Shown here piece after piece: positions 15,849-19,504 of a stretch of DNA of 19,504 nucleotides; the stretch's first letter is position 1, and each line of letters starts with the position of its first letter. Origin of the DNA: Prevotellaceae bacterium UBA7017 (lineage in GTDB: Bacteria > Bacteroidota > Bacteroidia > Bacteroidales > Bacteroidaceae); contig DJWZ01000122.1 in the NCBI GenBank assembly GCA_002449535.1, positions 1 through 19,504 of the forward strand. Reading direction: 5' to 3'. The notes below the pieces were generated by a model. That model did not search any database. It saw only the letters and a program-made list of their open reading frames with translations, and was not told the DNA's origin. Both the position numbers and the translations under genes were made by a program.

Positions 15849-17315
15849 TTATCTTTTTTTCTTGCCTTTGCTGTTGACGCTTGATGAACTTGCCAGAGAC
15901 CTGACACAACGGAAACCTATATAAGAGCGTGGCTGATTCTGGTATTCCCAAGAACGCCAAGCGGAACGGATGTAACTCTCAGGGTCTTTCCAAGAGCCAC
16001 CACGAACGCTCTTCTTCTTCATGCGATATGGGTCTTCGAGAGCTGCGTTATACTCAAGTTGCGGATTGAGGTCGTTCATTGCCTCCACACCTGCTTCAGT
16101 ATAAATGGTAGAAGTCCATTCTGCTACATTTCCAGCCATATCATACAGCCCATTGCTGTTTGCGGCATAGATGCCAGTCTTGCTGGTTATCAGGTTGCCG
16201 TCCTTGGTGTAGTTGCCACGGTCTGGCTTGAAGTTTGCGTAGTAGCATCCATCACCATTCTTTACGTCAGGATTCTCCCAAGGGAACTCTGTGCCGTCCT
16301 TTCCACGGGCAGCAAATTCCCATTCAGCCTCTGTCGGCAGGCGGTATCTCTGAATATAGCGCGCCTGTCCGCTGAGTCCTTTGAGGAGATATTCTGTACG
16401 CCAAGCACAGAAAGCGTTTGCCTGCTCCCATGTAACACCGACTACAGGATAGTCATTGTACGTTGGGTTAGAGAAATAGTTGCGCAGGTACATCTCGTTA
16501 TCACTGTTCGTGAAGTCATTAACCCAGCAGGTGGTGTCAGGATAGATGTTTACGATGTAGGTGTTGAGGAAGTCCCATGGTCCTGAAAGCGGACGGTTGA
16601 TGGTCTCGCGCACTATGTGTCCCTCGTCGTCTATGTAGGCAGTATCCTTGGAAATCATTACGACTTCGTCCATGTTGACTATTTTGTCGGTATTCAAATC
16701 ACGCTCTCTGGCATCTAAACGATTCTTGCGCAAAGCAGCTGTCGTGTAGTCGTAGATTTCATAACGATAGTTCATCTGTGACGCATCGAGCAGTTTTTCT
16801 CCCGTAACAGGATTTGTGGTATAGAGAGACTCTATGGCACGCTGCTCATCCTCGTTAGGCTTGCGTGGGAGCTGCTTCTTCCAGTTCAGGTGCGGAGTTA
16901 CAGGGTCACCGTTCTTGTCTTCGGTAATCATGTATGTCTCATCACCACCATAGGCTGGGTCTGCCAGACGGGTGCGGAGAATGCTGTCACGAACCCACAT
17001 GACGAACTGTCTGTACTTAGCATTAGACACTTCGCGTTCGTCCATCCAGAAACCATCTACAGAGATGTCCTTTGTAGGTACTGACATTCCCCATAAAGTG
17101 TCTTTCTTTTCAACTCCCATGTGGAGGAAACCGCGATTAATGAGAGTCATGCCATACGGTGTAGGCTCACTAAACCCTTTTCCTGTGCTGTAACCAGTCA
17201 CTTCGCCTCCTTGGGAAGCATGGGTCAACTTGCCACCAAAACAAGACACCATTATCAGCGATAAAGCCAATAATGATAAAAAGTGGAAAGCAAATAATGT
17301 TTTTTTCTTTGTCAT
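15849..17315 (-). CDS. porK: T9SS ring lipoprotein PorK/GldK
   Basis: A 488-aa lipoprotein. The signal peptide ends in a lipobox-like MVSC with the lipid-bearing Cys at residue 25. The rest is the formylglycine-generating-enzyme-like (SUMF1) fold used as a scaffold: MTLINRGFLHMGV, FWMDEREVSNAKYRQFVMWV, VVGVTWEQANAFCAWRTEYL, YRLPTEAEWEFAARG, MAGNVAEWTSTIY, VRGGSWKDPESYIRSAWRSW and GFRCVRS. It is an outer-membrane-anchored component that builds the ring with PorN. It sits 60 bp after porP, the widest gap in the porP-porN part of the operon. No enzymatic role is expected. Confidence 0.95.
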   Translation of the reverse strand: MTKKKTLFAFHFLSLLALSLIMVSCFGGKLTHASQGGEVTGYSTGKGFSEPTPYGMTLINRGFLHMGVEKKDTLWGMSVPTKDISVDGFWMDEREVSNAKYRQFVMWVRDSILRTRLADPAYGGDETYMITEDKNGDPVTPHLNWKKQLPRKPNEDEQRAIESLYTTNPVTGEKLLDASQMNYRYEIYDYTTAALRKNRLDARERDLNTDKIVNMDEVVMISKDTAYIDDEGHIVRETINRPLSGPWDFLNTYIVNIYPDTTCWVNDFTNSDNEMYLRNYFSNPTYNDYPVVGVTWEQANAFCAWRTEYLLKGLSGQARYIQRYRLPTEAEWEFAARGKDGTEFPWENPDVKNGDGCYYANFKPDRGNYTKDGNLITSKTGIYAANSNGLYDMAGNVAEWTSTIYTEAGVEAMNDLNPQLEYNAALEDPYRMKKKSVRGGSWKDPESYIRSAWRSWEYQNQPRSYIGFRCVRSLASSSSVNSKGKKKR

Positions 17316-17375
17316 ATATATCTTTTTAATTTTATATCCCTGTATAGCGGTCAGCGTTTATCGGCATTTGACTCT

Positions 17376-18359
17376 TTAAAGCGTTCTCGTTGTCTGATAT
17401 CTGTTTTTGCCGTGTTTGCCGAGGTCAACGTTCATGGAGTAGCCCAGGAACAGTTCGTGTGAACCGTTGCGGAAACCAAGGTCGTTGGTATATCCTTCGA
17501 AAGAATATCCTACCTTGAATCCGTTGAATGTTCCTCCTACGAGTAGCGTAACAGAACGGGTAGGGCTGTAGTTGATGCCGGCGTATAACATCTTTTGGTC
17601 GAATGTGTAGATTACGCGTCCCGTGATGTCTGCACGATAGGTAACCCCTTCTGTCATTACCAAGGCAGATGTGGCAATTTTTACGTATGGATTACGTAGC
17701 TGGAAGTCGTAACCGCCTGTGGCATAGTATGTTGCATCAATCTTTATTTCGTTTCTCTCTCCGAGCATCACCTTGGGGTGGGTGAGGTGCTGGGCACTGA
17801 TGCCTGCATACCATTTTCCTTTTTGGAAGAGGACTCCAACTCCCAGGTCAAAGGTATTGCCGTCGATGTCGCTTTTGGTGAAAGCATCATCGTTCTCCTC
17901 GCCGAGTTCCACCTCGGAGCCACGGAATTTCTCTGTAATGATACCCGGTTGTATTCCGACTGAAAGCTGACCGCTGTATGCACTGCGCCCCAACTTCTTT
18001 CGTACGGCATACAGTCCCTTGATGCGTTGGTGAGTAAAAAGACCAATCTTGTCACTCATTATCTGGGCACCGACACCATGTATCAATCCCAGGGCAGAGA
18101 AGGGGGTGTCTCCGGAGATTATCATTGTCTGGGGGGCATGCTCAAAACCAGCCATTGTCATAGCGTAAGCAGCATATAGATTCATCTTCGATTCCTTACC
18201 TGCCGCTGCAGGGTTAAAGGATGTCTGCATATCGAAGTAGTGAGAGAAGTAAGGGTCATACTGAGCCTTCAGCTGGGTAGGGATGAATAGGAGTAAGAGG
18301 TAAAGGAGCAATGTCCTTCCAATTACCGTTTGCCTTTTTGTTTCTTTTAATCTTTTCAT
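17376..18359 (-). CDS. porP: T9SS outer-membrane protein PorP/SprF
   Basis: A 327-aa protein (the frame is open to 18401). The mature N-terminus QYDPYFSHYFDMQTSFNPAA is the PorP/SprF family signature, followed by a beta-barrel ending NVDLGKHGKNRYQTTRTL. PorP is an integral outer-membrane protein bound to the secretion machinery. The start was set at the second Met (18359, MKRLKETKRQTVIGRTLLLYLLLLF) because it gives a normal signal peptide ending LKA-Q and lies behind a possible -7 element at 18399-18406. The upstream ATG at 18401 would add 14 charged residues and lie before the predicted transcript start. It is the first gene of the unit. Confidence 0.92.
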   Translation of the reverse strand: MKRLKETKRQTVIGRTLLLYLLLLFIPTQLKAQYDPYFSHYFDMQTSFNPAAAGKESKMNLYAAYAMTMAGFEHAPQTMIISGDTPFSALGLIHGVGAQIMSDKIGLFTHQRIKGLYAVRKKLGRSAYSGQLSVGIQPGIITEKFRGSEVELGEENDDAFTKSDIDGNTFDLGVGVLFQKGKWYAGISAQHLTHPKVMLGERNEIKIDATYYATGGYDFQLRNPYVKIATSALVMTEGVTYRADITGRVIYTFDQKMLYAGINYSPTRSVTLLVGGTFNGFKVGYSFEGYTNDLGFRNGSHELFLGYSMNVDLGKHGKNRYQTTRTL

Positions 18360-18398
18360 CTTCAGCCTTTTGACCTCGTTGAACCTGCTTTCGCTCAG

Positions 18399-18406
18399 CA
18401 AAATTA
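18399..18406 (-). promoter_or_regulatory. Possible -7 element (TAATTTTG) of the T9SS operon
   Basis: On the minus strand TAATTTTG fits TAnnTTTG and would place the start about 33 nt before the preferred porP ATG. A matching -33 TTG is not present at 19-21 nt, and a small inverted repeat (GAAC, GA, GTTC) directly precedes it. An alternative sigma factor could explain the weak -33; this is a low-confidence call. Confidence 0.35.
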
Positions 18407-18554
18407 GAACGAGTTCTCTTTTGCCTTCGCCTAATCGCAGCTTTAGCCAATCTCACCATAAGTAAACGCAGAAAGAGCAGGTTTATTTCCCGCTCCATCA
18501 TGTCTCAGTGTTAAAAACTCTTAAACAGGCTTGCCTTTGGCTTTGGCTTATTTC

Positions 18555-19208
18555 TTACTCCTCTACATGAGGATTATCATCTGCTGCCATTCTATAATCT
18601 GCATCGCCTTCCACTGCTTTCGACATATCTTTTCGCCTTATTGACTGCTTTATCATAGGAGTATATGTCTCTATGATATGTCCCCATTCATTTTGCGACA
18701 TATCTGGGTAGCGTTCGCCATATTGTTCTATAACCTCGCGTTGCAACTCCATATCGCTGATATTCACATTCATGTGAAGACAATCGAATATAAGGTTGCG
18801 AACATCTATATCATCCTCTACATTCGCAAGCTTTGTAAACTTAAGCTTAGAAGTTCCGTTCTTCTTATAGTTTTCTACCTGATCAAGGACTTTCTTAAAT
18901 ACCTCTTCGTCCCACTCTGGTGGATATCCTTCTTTGTAGATGAGAACTGTCAGCTGCGAAGCCAGCTCGTTTCTCAGGTTGGTATTATTCAGCCAGTCAG
19001 CATAAACAGCTGTATCATCAATCAGCAACTTGATTTTCTTGACAAGTTCAATACAACGCTCGTCAGGATATTCAAACTTGTGAGTATCTCTAACCTCTGT
19101 CAAGACATCAAAAAATGCCTTTTCCTCAAAGGTGATACCCAGTTCTTTGAACTTCTCGCTGTCAACCTTCAGGTCTTTCAGAATCTGCTCTAATTTATCA
19201 GTAAGATG
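18555..19208 (-). pseudogene. hsdR: C-terminal remnant of type I restriction enzyme subunit HsdR (5' truncated)
   Basis: The open frame (218 codons including the stop) begins directly after an in-frame TAG (19209-19211) with no ATG near its start; a TTG at 19103 is the first possible start but falls inside the conserved region. The readable part runs LEQILKDLKVDSEKFKELGI, TFEEKAFFDVL, then EYPDERCIELVKKIKLLIDD and LASQLTVLIYKEGYPPEWDE, the DUF3387 pattern found at the C-terminus of HsdR proteins of roughly 1000 residues. The helicase and nuclease domains are missing, and no hsdM or hsdS is in view on this side. The 5' break (19209) lies 8 bp from the nested inverted repeat at 19217, which suggests loss or insertion there. 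Activity is not expected. Confidence 0.75.
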
Positions 19209-19216
19209 CTAATTCA

Positions 19217-19413
19217 GAGGCGTACCATGCATACCACGCATACCAAATGGTATTTTAAAAGTATCATAAAAAGGAGTATCTTTATCTTTATATATATTAT
19301 ATATATTATATATAATATATATAATATATATAAAAATTAAAATAGAGAAAAAAATGGTTAATTGCAAAATTGTAATGGTACGCATGGTACGCATGGTACG
19401 CATGGTATGCCTC
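19217..19413. repeat. Nested inverted repeat with 9-bp repeat arms
   Basis: The outer arms start at GAGGC (19217-19221) and end at GCCTC (19409-19413). The left arm holds two and two-thirds copies of a 9-bp unit (RTACCATGC type) and the right arm three and two-thirds copies in inverse orientation (CGCATGGTA). The midpoint (19315) nearly coincides with the centre of an internal AT palindrome. The arms are imperfect copies of each other. A transposable element end, a replication-related structure or a recombination target would all fit; the frame across it is an artefact of the repeats. Confidence 0.75.
19287..19334. repeat. Perfect 48-bp AT-only palindrome
   Basis: All 24 base pairs match around the centre at 19310/19311, with no spacer and only A and T. 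It lies in the middle of the nested inverted repeat and would extrude or melt easily. Confidence 0.95.
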
Positions 19414-19414
19414 C

Positions 19415-19487
19415 TATCACCCTCTTAATTTATTTAACAAATATTAACTCGCCAAAATACTCTTCAAAACCTATTGTGAGGGTGATA
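19415..19487. repeat. 10-bp inverted repeat, one arm inside a promoter
   Basis: TATCACCCTC (19415-19424) and GAGGGTGATA (19478-19487) are perfect inverse copies 53 bp apart. The right arm lies in the spacer of the promoter at 19474-19504. The DNA between the arms is AT-rich and has no gene. Confidence 0.85.
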
Positions 19488-19504
19488 AAAAAGCAGTACC
19501 TTTG
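19474..19504 (+). promoter_or_regulatory. Rightward promoter at window end
   Basis: A -33 TTG (19474-19476), a 20-nt spacer and TACCTTTG (19497-19504) fit the Bacteroidetes consensus exactly. Its gene lies beyond the window. Confidence 0.75.

Noticed and set aside
18256..18501. 81-codon frame starting MMEREINLLFLRLL upstream of and overlapping porP
   Set aside because: It overlaps the porP signal-peptide region in another frame, has very basic composition from A-rich DNA and no recognisable family.
18402..18554. Additional gene or tRNA between porP and the hsdR remnant
   Set aside because: No cloverleaf or supported reading frame was found; only repeats of GCCTTTGGC type and AT-rich sequence are visible.
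19209..19403. 64-codon frame starting MRTMRTMRTI
   Set aside because: It is a translation of the 9-bp repeats and the AT palindrome, with a low-complexity Ile/Tyr/Asn stretch; no evidence for a protein.

Overview
The window looks like a chromosomal segment of a Bacteroidales bacterium, most likely Prevotella or a close relative. The evidence is a complete type IX secretion (T9SS) core operon in the porPKLMN order, Bacteroidetes-type promoters (-33 TTG, about 20 nt, -7 TAnnTTTG), a TonB receptor with the extended signal peptide common in Prevotella outer-membrane proteins, and degenerate 7-bp repeats in both intergenic and coding DNA. The species call is inference.

Layout. (1) Position 1-292, minus: the 5' part of queD (queuosine precursor synthesis) with a promoter and a leader that reads as a preQ1-I riboswitch ending four bases before the start codon. 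(2) About 290-860: a repeat-rich divergent intergenic region with a 119-bp imperfect palindrome, a 62-bp tract of degenerate heptamers and three 21-bp direct repeats. (3) 860-2809, plus: a TonB-dependent receptor with a near-leaderless promoter and three heptamer tracts inside its coding region. (4) 11284-2830, minus: a tightly packed five-gene operon under one clear promoter: OmpA-type barrel protein, CHASE2 membrane sensor without an output domain, small FecR-like secreted protein, exported TPR-CHAT caspase-like protein with intact His/Cys, and an exported S9 serine peptidase. This is the best candidate for an undescribed envelope system. (5) 18359-11517, minus: the T9SS operon porP, porK, porL, porM, porN plus a 194-aa barrel protein, closed by a strong intrinsic terminator. 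(6) 18555-19208, minus: a 5'-truncated remnant of a type I restriction HsdR subunit (C-terminal DUF3387 region), whose break lies next to (7) 19217-19504: a nested inverted-repeat structure (9-bp repeat arms around a perfect 48-bp AT palindrome), followed by a promoter that runs out of the window and carries one arm of a 10-bp inverted repeat between its -33 and -7 elements.

How the parts work together. PorK and PorN form the periplasmic ring, PorL and PorM the proton-driven inner-membrane motor, and PorP is an outer-membrane component. The OmpA/CHASE2/FecR-like/CHAT/S9 operon would place a membrane sensor, a peptidoglycan-anchoring barrel and two peptidases in the same envelope compartment. 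A sensed signal leading to CHAT proteolysis is a reasonable hypothesis, but nothing in the sequence proves it.
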